Positions 1 through 7,435 of a stretch of DNA of 8,188 nt are shown here, piece by piece. A model generated the notes under the pieces. It worked only from the letters and a program-made list of their open reading frames with translations. It was not told the origin of the DNA and made no database searches. A program made the position numbers and the translations under genes. Origin of the DNA: Bryobacteraceae bacterium (GTDB lineage: Bacteria > Acidobacteriota > Terriglobia > Bryobacterales > Bryobacteraceae); contig JANXXV010000279.1 of NCBI GenBank assembly GCA_025350445.1, positions 1 to 8,188 of the forward strand. The letters run 5' to 3'. The first letter of the stretch is position 1. Each line of letters begins with the position of its first letter.

Positions 1-2
1 CC

Positions 3-65
3 ATCGAGAAGAAGTGGAGCGCCACTGCGCTGGTGATTGACGTTGACCCGCTGAGTTTGCTGTAA
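3..65 (+). CDS. priA: C-terminal end of probable primosomal protein N' (PriA helicase), 5' part outside window
   Basis: An open frame enters from the left edge and ends at TAA 63-65. The visible 20 residues end in IDVDPLSLL. An ending of the form (V/I)DVDP-x-S-x-L is typical of the extreme C-terminus of PriA, the 3'-5' helicase that reloads the replisome at stalled forks; that is recalled family knowledge. Only this tail can be seen, so no helicase motif or zinc-binding cysteines support the call. The next gene starts 7 nt after the stop, which suggests co-transcription with the acetyltransferase downstream. Confidence 0.55.
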   Translation: MEKKWSATALVIDVDPLSLL

Positions 66-72
66 TCGCGCG

Positions 73-876
73 ATGCCTGCCTACGAAACAGTGGAGCGGA
101 ACCTGCGGGAAGCAATGCAGTGCTACGCGTGTTGTTCGGCGCAGGGTGAGGTTCGCGAATTGACGGGAGCGGTGATCGCCTCGTCCGGAATAGACTATTC
201 AGTGTTCAACTCGGTAATGTTCACCTCACCCATAGAATCGGTGGCGGATCTGGATGCGCGCATCTCCCATGCCGAGGTCCACTTCAGAGCGCGCGGACTT
301 GGGTGGTCGTGCTGGCTATGCGAAGACCTGCTGGCGCCCGCGGTGCAGAAGGCGGCGCGGCAATTCTTCGTGTCCCGCCGGATGAAGGTGGCGGCGCAGC
401 CGCCGGGTATGTACGCGGACCGCATCTGGCCGCGAGAGCGGCAGCCGGCCAAGGTGCGGATTCGCCGGGTAGAGGACAACCGTACCCGGTTCGATTTCGC
501 GGACGTCGCATCAGTTGTGTTTGCTCTACCGTTCGCTATTGCGGAAAAGATATATGTGCCCGAGTCCACATGGCGCAGCAAGATGACCGGCTGGGTTGGG
601 TATGAGTCGGAGAGGGCGGTGTCCATCGTCGCAACAGTGGTGTCGGAAGCGGCGGTGGGCATTTACTCGCTGGCCACCGTCCCCCATTATCAACGGCACG
701 GATATGCGGAAACACTGATGCGGCATGCGCTGGAAACGGCGCGTCTGGAGACAGGGATTGAAAAGAGCATCTTGCAAACCACACGGGCCGGAATCGGCCT
801 ATATAAGCGGATGGGATACAGGCCGGTGACGAACTTCAGTGTTTATCTGCAAGATAGTTGCGACTTTCGCGGATGA
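73..876 (+). CDS. GNAT-family N-acetyltransferase, substrate unknown
   Basis: The 267-residue protein has a GNAT acetyl-CoA-binding domain in its C-terminal half. Motif A lies at about residues 194-221, with the Q/R-x-x-G-x-G/A loop visible as Q207-R-H-G210-Y-A212 after a V-P segment. Motif B with the usual 'GLYKRMGY' signature lies at about 234-250. The first ~125 residues form a separate N-terminal region with several cysteines (C17, C20, C21, C80, C83) and an 'FNSVMF' segment, an arrangement I associate with two-part GNAT proteins of soil bacteria. The enzyme should move an acetyl group from acetyl-CoA to an amine; the acceptor cannot be read from sequence. The start at 73 is the first ATG after the upstream stop and fits the full domain, though no clear Shine-Dalgarno is seen. 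Its TGA overlaps the next start as ATGA, so translation of the pair is probably coupled. Confidence 0.85.
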   Translation: MPAYETVERNLREAMQCYACCSAQGEVRELTGAVIASSGIDYSVFNSVMFTSPIESVADLDARISHAEVHFRARGLGWSCWLCEDLLAPAVQKAARQFFVSRRMKVAAQPPGMYADRIWPRERQPAKVRIRRVEDNRTRFDFADVASVVFALPFAIAEKIYVPESTWRSKMTGWVGYESERAVSIVATVVSEAAVGIYSLATVPHYQRHGYAETLMRHALETARLETGIEKSILQTTRAGIGLYKRMGYRPVTNFSVYLQDSCDFRG

Positions 877-1622
877 TCTGCAACACTCGAATTGTCATGC
901 GAGCCTGCTTACTGCTTTGCGTCCCGTGCATCGCCCTGAATTTATTGGCGCAGGCGCCTGCCAAGGAATCGTTCACCTATGGCGTGGAGTGGCGGTTGAT
1001 TCGCGCCGGGCTCACAAAGATTTCGTTGACTCCGTTGCGCGGCGGCTGGCAGGGCGATGTCCATCTGGAGTCCGCCGGACTGGTATCGAAGTTGTACCGG
1101 GTGGAAGACAACTACGCCGTCACCATCGATGAGCAACTCTGCGCGCGAAGCACTTTTATGAAGGCGATTGAGGGCAAGCGCGAGCGGGAAACCAAGGTCA
1201 CCTTCGACCGCGTCAACAGCAAGGCGAGTTATTTGGAGCGGGATTTGCTGTTGAACAAACCGGTGCTGGCCAAGGAAACGGAGACTCCGGGTTGCGTGGT
1301 GGAATGGGTCAGCGGTCTTTATAAAGTGCGGGGGATGAAGCTGGAGCCGGGTCAATCCGGCACCATCCCCATGAGCGATGGCAAGCGCTTCGCCCACGTC
1401 AAGGTGGAGGCACAGGAACGCGAGGAAGTGATCACGCCGCTGGGTAAATTCAAGACCATCCGCTACGAAATCTATGTGTTCGATGGTGCGCTGATTCCGA
1501 GGAAGGCGCGGGCGTTCGTCTGGCTAACCGACGACGCAAAAAAGACGCCGGTGCAAATACGGGTGCGGATGCAGTTCCTGATCGGGACTATCAATCTGCT
1601 GCTGGAGAAGGAAGAGTATTAA
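873..1622 (+). CDS. Exported DUF3108 domain protein
   Basis: The 249-residue product begins with a basic stretch and a hydrophobic segment (about residues 9-25) ending in a likely signal peptidase I site after LLAQA, so it should be periplasmic or attached to the outer membrane. The mature part starts with 'FTYGVEWRLIRAG', then a substrate-like beta-rich domain with 'GLVSKLYRVEDNY' and a late 'TPLGKFKTIRYEIYVFDG' block. This pattern matches DUF3108 (PF11306), whose members are about this size and have no established biochemical role. I chose ATG 873 because it overlaps the previous TGA (ATGA). TTG 858 would extend the protein by five residues and ATG 897 would shorten it by eight; both keep the signal peptide. 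It is probably transcribed with the acetyltransferase upstream and the secreted protein 36 nt downstream. Confidence 0.8.
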   Translation: MICNTRIVMRACLLLCVPCIALNLLAQAPAKESFTYGVEWRLIRAGLTKISLTPLRGGWQGDVHLESAGLVSKLYRVEDNYAVTIDEQLCARSTFMKAIEGKRERETKVTFDRVNSKASYLERDLLLNKPVLAKETETPGCVVEWVSGLYKVRGMKLEPGQSGTIPMSDGKRFAHVKVEAQEREEVITPLGKFKTIRYEIYVFDGALIPRKARAFVWLTDDAKKTPVQIRVRMQFLIGTINLLLEKEEY

Positions 1623-1658
1623 CCCGCCGTAACCAAAAGCGGTCCGGGACGCGTCACA

Positions 1659-2723
1659 ATGGGGTATATGCGCCGTCTTGTACTCTTTGGGTTGCTTGTC
1701 GCTTCGCTCGCTCCGGCCGAAACGAAGATGACGGTGGAACAGTTGCGTGGTTTCATCAAGTCGTCGGCCCAGCAGGGGTTTCCCGACAAGCAAATCGCCG
1801 AGTACCTGAAGCAGGTCAAACTCACGAGCAAACTGGACGACAGCACGATTGAGGACATCCAGGGTCTGGGCGCCGGTCCCAAAACCGTGGAGGCGCTGAA
1901 AACGCTTGGCACTGCGACAAAGGACTTGCCGCCTCCGCCGAAGCCGGCTCCGAAGATTGCCCCGAAACCCTTTCCTCCGCCAGATTCCAAAGAGCAGGCT
2001 GAAGTGCTGAAGGACGCGACAGAATACGCTTTGCTGTATGCGAAGAATCTGCCGAACTTCATCTGCACGCAGGTGACGCGGCGCTATGTGGACCCAACCG
2101 GGATGGAGTTCTGGAGGTTGCAGGATACGGTGCTCACCAAACTTAGCTACTTCGAGCAGAAGGAGGACTACAAGGTGGTGATGGTGAACAACCAGGTGGT
2201 CAATGTGGGCTACAACGAACTGGGCGGCGCTACGTCGAGCGGTGAATTCGGGTCGATGTTGCGGGCCATTTTCGCGCCCCAGACACAGACCCGCTTCGAG
2301 TGGGATCACTGGGCCACGCTGCGCGGAAAGCGGATGCACGTTTTTTCTTATCACGTGGCACAGATGCATTCCGACTGGGCGGTAGTTTATGAGAAGACGC
2401 AGAAAGTGGTTCCGGCTTATCGCGGGATGATCTACGTGGACAAAGACACGCTGGCGGTGATGCGGGTGACGCTGGAAGCGGAAGACATGCCGGTGTCGTT
2501 CCCGGTGCAGCAGGCCACCACGGTGCTGGATTACGACTTTATCGATATTTCGGGCAAGGAATTTGTGCTGCCGCTGAAGGCGACGTTGCGGATGCGCAGC
2601 GGGAAGGTGCTGGTGAAGAACGATACCGAGTTCCGGCTTTATAAAAAGTTCGGCGCCGAGGCTACGATCACGTACACGCCGGAGCCGTTGCCGGAGACTA
2701 AGGAAGCGCCCGCGCCGAAGTGA
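1659..2723 (+). CDS. Secreted two-domain protein of unknown function ('LPNFICTQ' family, acidobacterial type)
   Basis: The 354-residue protein has a signal peptide (basic MRR, hydrophobic core, probable cleavage after residue 20 at APA). A small, mostly helical domain follows (about 21-88, with 'FPDKQIAEYLKQVKL' and 'IEDIQGLGAGPKTVEAL'), then a proline/lysine-rich linker (90-109) and a larger beta-rich domain (110-340). That domain holds 'NLPNFICTQVTRR' near 130-142 and a 'YVDKDTLAVMRVTL' segment near 259-272. The tail is rich in P, E and A. The C-terminal layout recalls LolA/RseB-like lipid-binding folds, but that is inference. I recognise the family as a recurrent acidobacterial hypothetical protein and cannot assign a function. 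The start may be ATG 1659 or ATG 1668; a GGGAC 8 nt before 1659 gives it a slight advantage. A degraded copy lies immediately downstream. Confidence 0.7.
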   Translation: MGYMRRLVLFGLLVASLAPAETKMTVEQLRGFIKSSAQQGFPDKQIAEYLKQVKLTSKLDDSTIEDIQGLGAGPKTVEALKTLGTATKDLPPPPKPAPKIAPKPFPPPDSKEQAEVLKDATEYALLYAKNLPNFICTQVTRRYVDPTGMEFWRLQDTVLTKLSYFEQKEDYKVVMVNNQVVNVGYNELGGATSSGEFGSMLRAIFAPQTQTRFEWDHWATLRGKRMHVFSYHVAQMHSDWAVVYEKTQKVVPAYRGMIYVDKDTLAVMRVTLEAEDMPVSFPVQQATTVLDYDFIDISGKEFVLPLKATLRMRSGKVLVKNDTEFRLYKKFGAEATITYTPEPLPETKEAPAPK

Positions 2724-3344
2724 ACCATTGGCATTTACCGTCTCGTAGTCACTGGATTGCTTGCCGCTTCGATTGCGTCGGCCGAAACGAAGATGATTGT
2801 CAAACAGTTGCGTGGTTTTTTAAGTCGTCAACCCAATAGCACATCCCCCGATAAGCAAATCGCCGAGTGCCTGAAGCACGCCAAGCTCACCCTCAAACTG
2901 GACGATAGCGCAATTGAAGACATTCAGAGCCTGGGCGCGGGCCCCAAGGCCGCTAAGGCACTGAAGGTGCCAGGCGCCTCTACGAAGGACTTGCCCCGTC
3001 AGGCGGAGTTAGCTCCTGAAATTGCCGCGAAACCTATTTCTCCGCCCGATTTCAAAGAGCAGGCTGAAGTTCTGAAAGATGCTACTGAATACGCATTGTT
3101 GTGTGCGAAGAATCTGCCGAACTTCCTCTGCATGAAGGTGACGGCAATATGCGAATCCCACCAGGGTCCTCACTAAGCTGAGTTCGTGCTGCCGTTGAGG
3201 GCGACTTTGCGGATGCGACACGGGGGGGCGATGATGAAGAGCGACACTTGGTTCCGGCTTGACAAGAAACTCGAAGCCGAAGCCACCATCATGTAGACGC
3301 CGGAGCCTCCGCCGGAGATGAAAGAATCACCACCGCCGAAATAA
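1715..3344 (+). repeat. Diverged tandem duplication (about 1.07-kb unit)
   Basis: The gene at 1659-2723 and the region 2727-3344 are direct repeats. Exact blocks include ggccgaaacgaagatga at 1715-1731 and 2780-2796, and caaagagcaggctgaagt at 1988-2005 and 3053-3070; both pairs have an offset of 1065 nt. The 3' blocks (E301 codon at 2559 versus 3180) have an offset of 621 nt because of the deletion in the second copy. The offset nearly equals the gene length, so the copies sit head to tail with only about 3 nt between the first stop and the second former start. Confidence 0.85.
2727..3344 (+). pseudogene. Degraded tandem copy of the upstream secreted-protein gene
   Basis: This stretch aligns along its whole length with the gene at 1659-2723. 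The former start codon reads ATT (2727-2729). Signal peptide, helical domain and linker are recognisable ('LLAASIASAETKM', 'DKQIAECLKHAKL', 'NLPNFLC'). After about 3137 a one-base loss shifts the frame and leads to TAA 3174-3176. The next bases, 3177-3344, encode the paralogue's C-terminal tail ('EFVLPLRATLRM', 'WFRLDKKLEAEATI'), interrupted by TAG 3294-3296 where the intact gene has a TAC tyrosine codon, and end at TAA 3342-3344. The offset between the copies changes from 1065 to 621 nt, so 444 bp net (about residues 149-300) are gone. A TTG at 2757 could start a 139-residue product, but it would lack most of the signal peptide and beta domain. Confidence 0.88.
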
Positions 3345-3345
3345 G

Positions 3346-4833
3346 TTACGCCGTGGTCCTGTGCCGCCCGTACGTGAAGTAGATCACCAGCCCAACTGCG
3401 AGCCAGAGCACGAAACGAATCCAGGTCTCAAGCGGCAGGCCCAACATCAATACGAAGCAGCAGGCAATCGAGAGATATGGCAGCAATGGAACGAGCGGAA
3501 CACGAAAGCCGCGTTTGCGATCCGGCTGCTTCTTTCTGAGTACCAACACGCCGGCTGAGACGACGATGAACGCGAACAACGTGCCAATGTTAGTGAGGTC
3601 CGCGAAGGTACCCAGATCCCAAACGCCCGCCGGGATGGCCACGGCGATTCCCGCTACCCAGGTGCTGACGTGGGGCGTGCGGAATTTCGGATGCACTTTG
3701 GAAAATGCGTCGGGCAGCAAACGGTCGCGCGACATGGCATACCAGACTCTCGCCTGTCCGTACTGGCTGCACAGAACCGCTGAGATCATTCCCATCAACG
3801 CACCCGCACCCACCCAACGCCGGACCCCATCGTAACCAAGAGATTTCAACGCATCGGCAACCGGAGCCGCCGTGTTCAGGTTCTTGTAGTTCACCACACC
3901 GGTCAGCACCACCGCCACGCTGACGTAGAGAATGGTGCAGACAATCAGCGTCATCATGATGCCAAACGGGAGATCGCGCTGCGGATTGCGGCACTCTTCG
4001 GCCGCTGTGGATACGCCGTCGAAGCCAATGTAGGTGAAGAACACAATCGCCGCGCCGGTGAGCACACCTGGAAATCCGTTAGGAGCGAAGGGGTGCCAGT
4101 TTTCCGTCTTCACGGCGCCACCGGCGGCGAAGATGAAGATTAGAATCGCGACGATCTTAATCGCCACCACAACGTTGTTCGCGCCCGCGCCTTCGCGCAC
4201 GCCTCGTGCAAGCAGAAAAGTGATCAGCAGAACCACAATCACAGCCGGCAGATTGATGAAGTTGCCGGTGAATACTCCGCCGGCAATCATAGGTTCCGAA
4301 AGAAACTTCGGTAAGTGGACTCCGAAGACGCTCTCTAAAATATCGTTGAAGTACGCAGAGAAACCTACGGCTATGGCCATGCTGGAAACTGCGTATTCCA
4401 GAATCAAGTCCCAGCCGATGATCCACGCCACAACCTCGCCCAAAATGGCGTAGGCATAGGTGTACGTGCTGCCGGCGATGGGGATCATGGACGCCAGTTC
4501 GGCGAAACACAATCCGGCAAAGCTGCAGACAATCGCTACCAACAGGAATGACAGGGAGATGGCCGGACCTGCGCCCGGCCTGCCTAGTTTCGAAACGGCG
4601 CTTGGCCCCCGCATAAGAATATCCAGCAGGGGCGCGTTCATGATTGACGGGATGGTGAGTGTTTCCCCCGCCGCGGCCGTCCCGGTAACAACGAAAATGC
4701 CGGTTCCAATTACCGCACCAATGCCCAGCGCCGTCAGACTCCACGGGCCCAGGGTTTTGAGCAATCGATGGCGGGGATCTTCCGAAGAAGCTATCAGCGC
4801 ATCAATGCTCTTGGTGCGGAAGAGCTGACTCAC
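3346..4833 (-). CDS. APC-superfamily amino acid permease (YfnA / cationic amino acid transporter type)
   Basis: The 495-residue protein has about 12 hydrophobic segments and imports or exchanges amino acids across the inner membrane. Family marks are the N-terminal 'LFRTKSID' leader, the glycine-rich TM1 substrate motif GIGAVIGTGIF (37-47), 'AELASMIPIAGSTYTYAY' (111-128) and the TM6 block 'FTYIGFDGVSTAAEE' (266-280) followed by 'NPQRDLP'. These point to the CAT/YfnA branch; the substrate (cationic, branched or other amino acid) is not settled by sequence. Residues 52-90 between TM1 and TM2 are longer than in short family members. The GTG start at 4833 overlaps the TGA of the small basic ORF upstream (GTGA) and places 'MSQLFRTKS' where homologues begin; no ATG lies nearby. 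An AAGAGG sits directly against the GTG, too close for an ideal ribosome site, so translational coupling is likely. The stop lies 1 nt from the end of the convergent pseudogene. Confidence 0.92.
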   Translation of the reverse strand: MSQLFRTKSIDALIASSEDPRHRLLKTLGPWSLTALGIGAVIGTGIFVVTGTAAAGETLTIPSIMNAPLLDILMRGPSAVSKLGRPGAGPAISLSFLLVAIVCSFAGLCFAELASMIPIAGSTYTYAYAILGEVVAWIIGWDLILEYAVSSMAIAVGFSAYFNDILESVFGVHLPKFLSEPMIAGGVFTGNFINLPAVIVVLLITFLLARGVREGAGANNVVVAIKIVAILIFIFAAGGAVKTENWHPFAPNGFPGVLTGAAIVFFTYIGFDGVSTAAEECRNPQRDLPFGIMMTLIVCTILYVSVAVVLTGVVNYKNLNTAAPVADALKSLGYDGVRRWVGAGALMGMISAVLCSQYGQARVWYAMSRDRLLPDAFSKVHPKFRTPHVSTWVAGIAVAIPAGVWDLGTFADLTNIGTLFAFIVVSAGVLVLRKKQPDRKRGFRVPLVPLLPYLSIACCFVLMLGLPLETWIRFVLWLAVGLVIYFTYGRHRTTA

Positions 4834-4988
4834 CTCTTGCGTTGGCCCTTGACTACCTGCTTCACTTTCTTCTTGTTGGAACCGCGCGCTACGCCGGACG
4901 CCCGGGGTGCTTTGGGGGCTGCCTTCTTGCGGGCTGCGCGTTTCGCTGTCTTGCGTTCTTGTGTGTCTTCGATGTGTTTAGTGTTCAT
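4830..4988 (-). CDS. Small, highly basic 52-residue protein between helicase and permease
   Basis: Reading the minus strand from ATG 4988-4986 gives 52 codons ending at TGA 4832-4830. The start overlaps the helicase stop as ATGA and the stop overlaps the permease start as GTGA, so the frame exactly fills the gap between the two genes. The product starts MNTKHIEDTQERKTAKRAAR and is then dominated by K, R and A, with a 'KKAAPKAPRA' stretch like histone H1 or other nucleic-acid-binding tails and a C-terminal 'NKKKVKQVVKGQRKR'. It has seven arginines and about a dozen lysines against only three acidic residues, so the pI must be very high and the chain is probably disordered until bound to nucleic acid or ribosomes. 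I do not recognise a family. The two 4-nt overlaps are the main support for it being translated; a chance open frame cannot be excluded. Confidence 0.6.
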   Translation of the reverse strand: MNTKHIEDTQERKTAKRAARKKAAPKAPRASGVARGSNKKKVKQVVKGQRKR

Positions 4989-7324
4989 TCGTCTATTTTG
5001 ATCCCTGCAAATTTAGCTACTAATTTCTTCAAGCCATAACCGGGAAAGCTGACGGTTAACTTCGCGTCGTCGCCCTGGCCTTCTATCCGTAAAACCGTTC
5101 CACGTCCATACTTGGCGTGGCTTATCATGGAACCCGAGCCGAACGGCTTCTTCTTGGCCGGACCCGCCGCCGCAGTGGGCCTGGCGGCTTGCGGCTGCGG
5201 AGTACCCTGCCGGACGGCCGCCGGCTGAGTTGAAGCCGCTTGCCCGGCACTTGCCTGCCGATCGGTGAAAAACTGCGAAATATTCTCTACCGAGTTAAAC
5301 GTCTTGCCCGTATACACGTTCTTGCGGGCGGCCTCTCTTACATAGGAGCGCTCGGCCATCAGGTTCACCTGCGGCACTCCGGAATCGTCGCGAACCTTTT
5401 CAATCAGGCCCTTGGGAACTTCCGAGAGGAAGCGCGACGGGAACGACACTTCCGGCTGTCCCCCGCCCCACTTGCGGCGATATCGCGCCCAGGTGAGATA
5501 CAAACGCTTTTCCGCTCTCGTCATGCCAACGTAACATAACCGGCGCTCTTCTTCCATCTGCGACTCTACGGTAAGGGAGCGGCTGTGCGGGAAAAGCCCT
5601 TCCTCCAGGCCGGCGATGAACACGACCGGGAACTCCAGGCCCTTGGCATTGTGCATGGTCAGCAGCGATACTTGAGCGCCGGAATCCAGGTTGTCGCTGT
5701 CGGAGGCGAGGGCTGCATGATCCAGGAATTCGGCAATGGTTTCGCCGCGCTCAGCCGCTTCGGCCGAGGCGTTCAGCAACTCGTTGATGTTCTCAAGACG
5801 CGTTTGGGATTCCGGCGTGCCGTCGTCCTCCAGCATCTTCTTATATCCGGTGCGATCGAGTATCAGGCGCAGAATCTGATCCACGCCGCGCGTTTGTGCC
5901 TCTTCGGAAAGCTCAGCGATCATTTGCCGAAACAGGCCAAGCGCCGATTCCGCGCGCCCGGAAAAGACCTTCTCTTCGATCATGCGGCCAATGGCGGACC
6001 ACACCGGCAGGTCGTTCCGCAAGCCGAACTGCTCGATCTGATCGATGGTGGTCTTTCCGATTCCGCGTGCAGGGGTGTTCACAATGCGCAGCAGATTGAT
6101 GGAATCGTTGGGGCTGGCCACCACTTTCAGGTACGCCAGAATGTCTTTCACTTCGGCGCGCTGGTAGAAACTGAAGCCGCCGATGACGACGTACTTCCGT
6201 CCGTAGCGGCGGAGTCCTTCTTCAATCTGGCGGGACTGGAAGTTGGTGCGGTAGAGGACCGCGATGCGCTCCTTCGGGTCCGCGAGAAGAAGCTTATCGA
6301 TGGTGTCGGCGATGAAGAGCGCTTCGTTTTCGCCATCGAGCGCGTCGTACTGGGAGATGCGGTTACCCTCGCCGGATTCGGTCCAGAGCGTCTTACCCTT
6401 GCGTTCCTTGTTGTTCGCCACCACGGCGCTGGCGCCTTTGAGAATATTTTGCGTGGAACGGTAGTTCTGCTCCAGCCGGGTGACCTTCGCTTTCGGGTAA
6501 TCCTTCTCAAAGTCGAGGATGTTACGGATATCGGCGCCGCGCCAGCCGTAGATGGATTGATCTTCGTCACCGACTACGCAAACGTTCGAATGCTCGGTGG
6601 TTAGCAGGCGCATCAATTCGTATTGCGTGCGGTTGGTGTCCTGATATTCGTCGATCATCAGATAACTGATGCGCCGATTTATCAGCATACGGGTTTCGGC
6701 ATCGTGGGCTAGCAGCCGTACGGCCTGAATCAGCAGATCGTCGAAGTCGAGTGCGTTCGCCTGCAACAGCCGCTCTTCATATTTTTCGAAGATGACGGCG
6801 AGCCGCGCCATTTTGGGATCGGAGGCGTCTTTGTAGAAATCCTGCGGCGTCTGTTTGTGGTTCTTCGCGTGGCTGATGCGGGAGAGCACGGCGCGATACT
6901 GCATGAACTTTTCATCGAGGCCGATGGCGCGAAAGATGGACTTGATGATGGCCAACTGCTCGTCATCGTCGTAGATGGTGAACTGGGTGGTGAAGCCGGG
7001 CCGGATGTCGGCCAGGCGTGCGCCGTCGCGCCGCAACATTCGTACGCAGAAAGAGTGGAATGTGGAGACAACCGGCGTGCCGGAAGCCCCGGCTTTAGAG
7101 AGCAGGTTGCCGATGCGGTTGCGCATTTCCTCCGCCGCTTTGTTGGTGAACGTGACGGCCAGAATGGAGTACGCGGGCACGTGGTGATGCGTGACTAGAT
7201 GGGCGATGCGATGGGTGATGACGCGCGTCTTTCCGCTGCCCGCACCGGCGAGAATTAAGAGCGGACCCTCTACGTGTGCAGCCGCTTCGCGCTGGTGTGG
7301 GTTTAGGCCTTGAAGGAAATCCAT
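4985..7324 (-). CDS. pcrA: UvrD/PcrA-type ATP-dependent 3'-5' DNA helicase (SF1A)
   Basis: The 779-residue protein carries the complete SF1A motif set: Q motif (LNPHQ, 7-11), Walker A AGAGSGKT (26-33), Ia TFTNKAAEEM (58-67), II IDEYQDT (224-230), III GDEDQSIYGWRGA (252-264), IV LEQNYRST (284-291), V LLTMHNAKGLEFPVVF (554-569) and VI RLCYVGMTRA (595-604). After an Ala/Gln/Pro-rich linker (~690-725) comes the PcrA/UvrD C-terminal Tudor-like domain (~731-775, 'HAKYGRGTVLRIEGQG' then 'FPGYGLKKLVAKFA'), which in the family contacts RNA polymerase. It should unwind DNA in nucleotide excision and mismatch repair and clear transcription conflicts. I start it at ATG 7324, where homologues begin (MDFLQGLNPHQ). 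A TTG at 7501 would add 59 residues without family resemblance and run across the divergent antitoxin gene. The first of three overlapping minus-strand genes; no clear Shine-Dalgarno precedes it. Confidence 0.96.
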   Translation of the reverse strand: MDFLQGLNPHQREAAAHVEGPLLILAGAGSGKTRVITHRIAHLVTHHHVPAYSILAVTFTNKAAEEMRNRIGNLLSKAGASGTPVVSTFHSFCVRMLRRDGARLADIRPGFTTQFTIYDDDEQLAIIKSIFRAIGLDEKFMQYRAVLSRISHAKNHKQTPQDFYKDASDPKMARLAVIFEKYEERLLQANALDFDDLLIQAVRLLAHDAETRMLINRRISYLMIDEYQDTNRTQYELMRLLTTEHSNVCVVGDEDQSIYGWRGADIRNILDFEKDYPKAKVTRLEQNYRSTQNILKGASAVVANNKERKGKTLWTESGEGNRISQYDALDGENEALFIADTIDKLLLADPKERIAVLYRTNFQSRQIEEGLRRYGRKYVVIGGFSFYQRAEVKDILAYLKVVASPNDSINLLRIVNTPARGIGKTTIDQIEQFGLRNDLPVWSAIGRMIEEKVFSGRAESALGLFRQMIAELSEEAQTRGVDQILRLILDRTGYKKMLEDDGTPESQTRLENINELLNASAEAAERGETIAEFLDHAALASDSDNLDSGAQVSLLTMHNAKGLEFPVVFIAGLEEGLFPHSRSLTVESQMEEERRLCYVGMTRAEKRLYLTWARYRRKWGGGQPEVSFPSRFLSEVPKGLIEKVRDDSGVPQVNLMAERSYVREAARKNVYTGKTFNSVENISQFFTDRQASAGQAASTQPAAVRQGTPQPQAARPTAAAGPAKKKPFGSGSMISHAKYGRGTVLRIEGQGDDAKLTVSFPGYGLKKLVAKFAGIKIDE

Positions 7325-7346
7325 GAAAAATTCGGGGGTAGTTGTG

Positions 7347-7355
7347 ATTTTAACA
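7347..7355 (-). promoter_or_regulatory. Possible extended -10 promoter element for the helicase operon
   Basis: On the minus strand the bases read TGTTAAAAT, that is TGn followed by TAAAAT, a five-of-six match to TATAAT. Transcription from it would begin near 7340 and leave a leader of about 16 nt before ATG 7324. No good -35 box is seen 16-18 bp upstream, as is tolerated with extended -10 sites. A second weaker candidate, TAATAT, lies at 7382-7377. Confidence 0.35.
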
Positions 7356-7435
7356 TGGTGTGTGTTGGGTGAGGAGATATTAGGTGCGTGCAGGGAGTCG
7401 TGCCCGGTTGAAAGCCCGGTAAGAGGGTTGCCGAG

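Noticed and set aside
1524..2369. Minus-strand open frame of 281 codons opposite the secreted-protein gene
   Set aside because: It is antisense to a gene with a clear signal peptide and a recognisable duplicated copy; its own translation is rich in H, R and L, as expected of an antisense frame.
2757..3176. Independent 139-residue gene starting at TTG 2757
   Set aside because: It aligns with the upstream paralogue from within the signal peptide and breaks off by frameshift, with the tail remnant continuing after the stop; a degraded copy explains it better.
3337..3352. Possible bidirectional terminator between the convergent pseudogene and permease ends
   Set aside because: The two stop codons are only 1 nt apart and no GC-rich stem with a T run could be found around them.
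5585..6604. Long plus-strand open frame of 339 codons opposite the helicase gene
   Set aside because: It lies wholly antisense to well-conserved helicase motifs; GC-rich codon bias makes such shadow frames common, and the translation shows no family resemblance.
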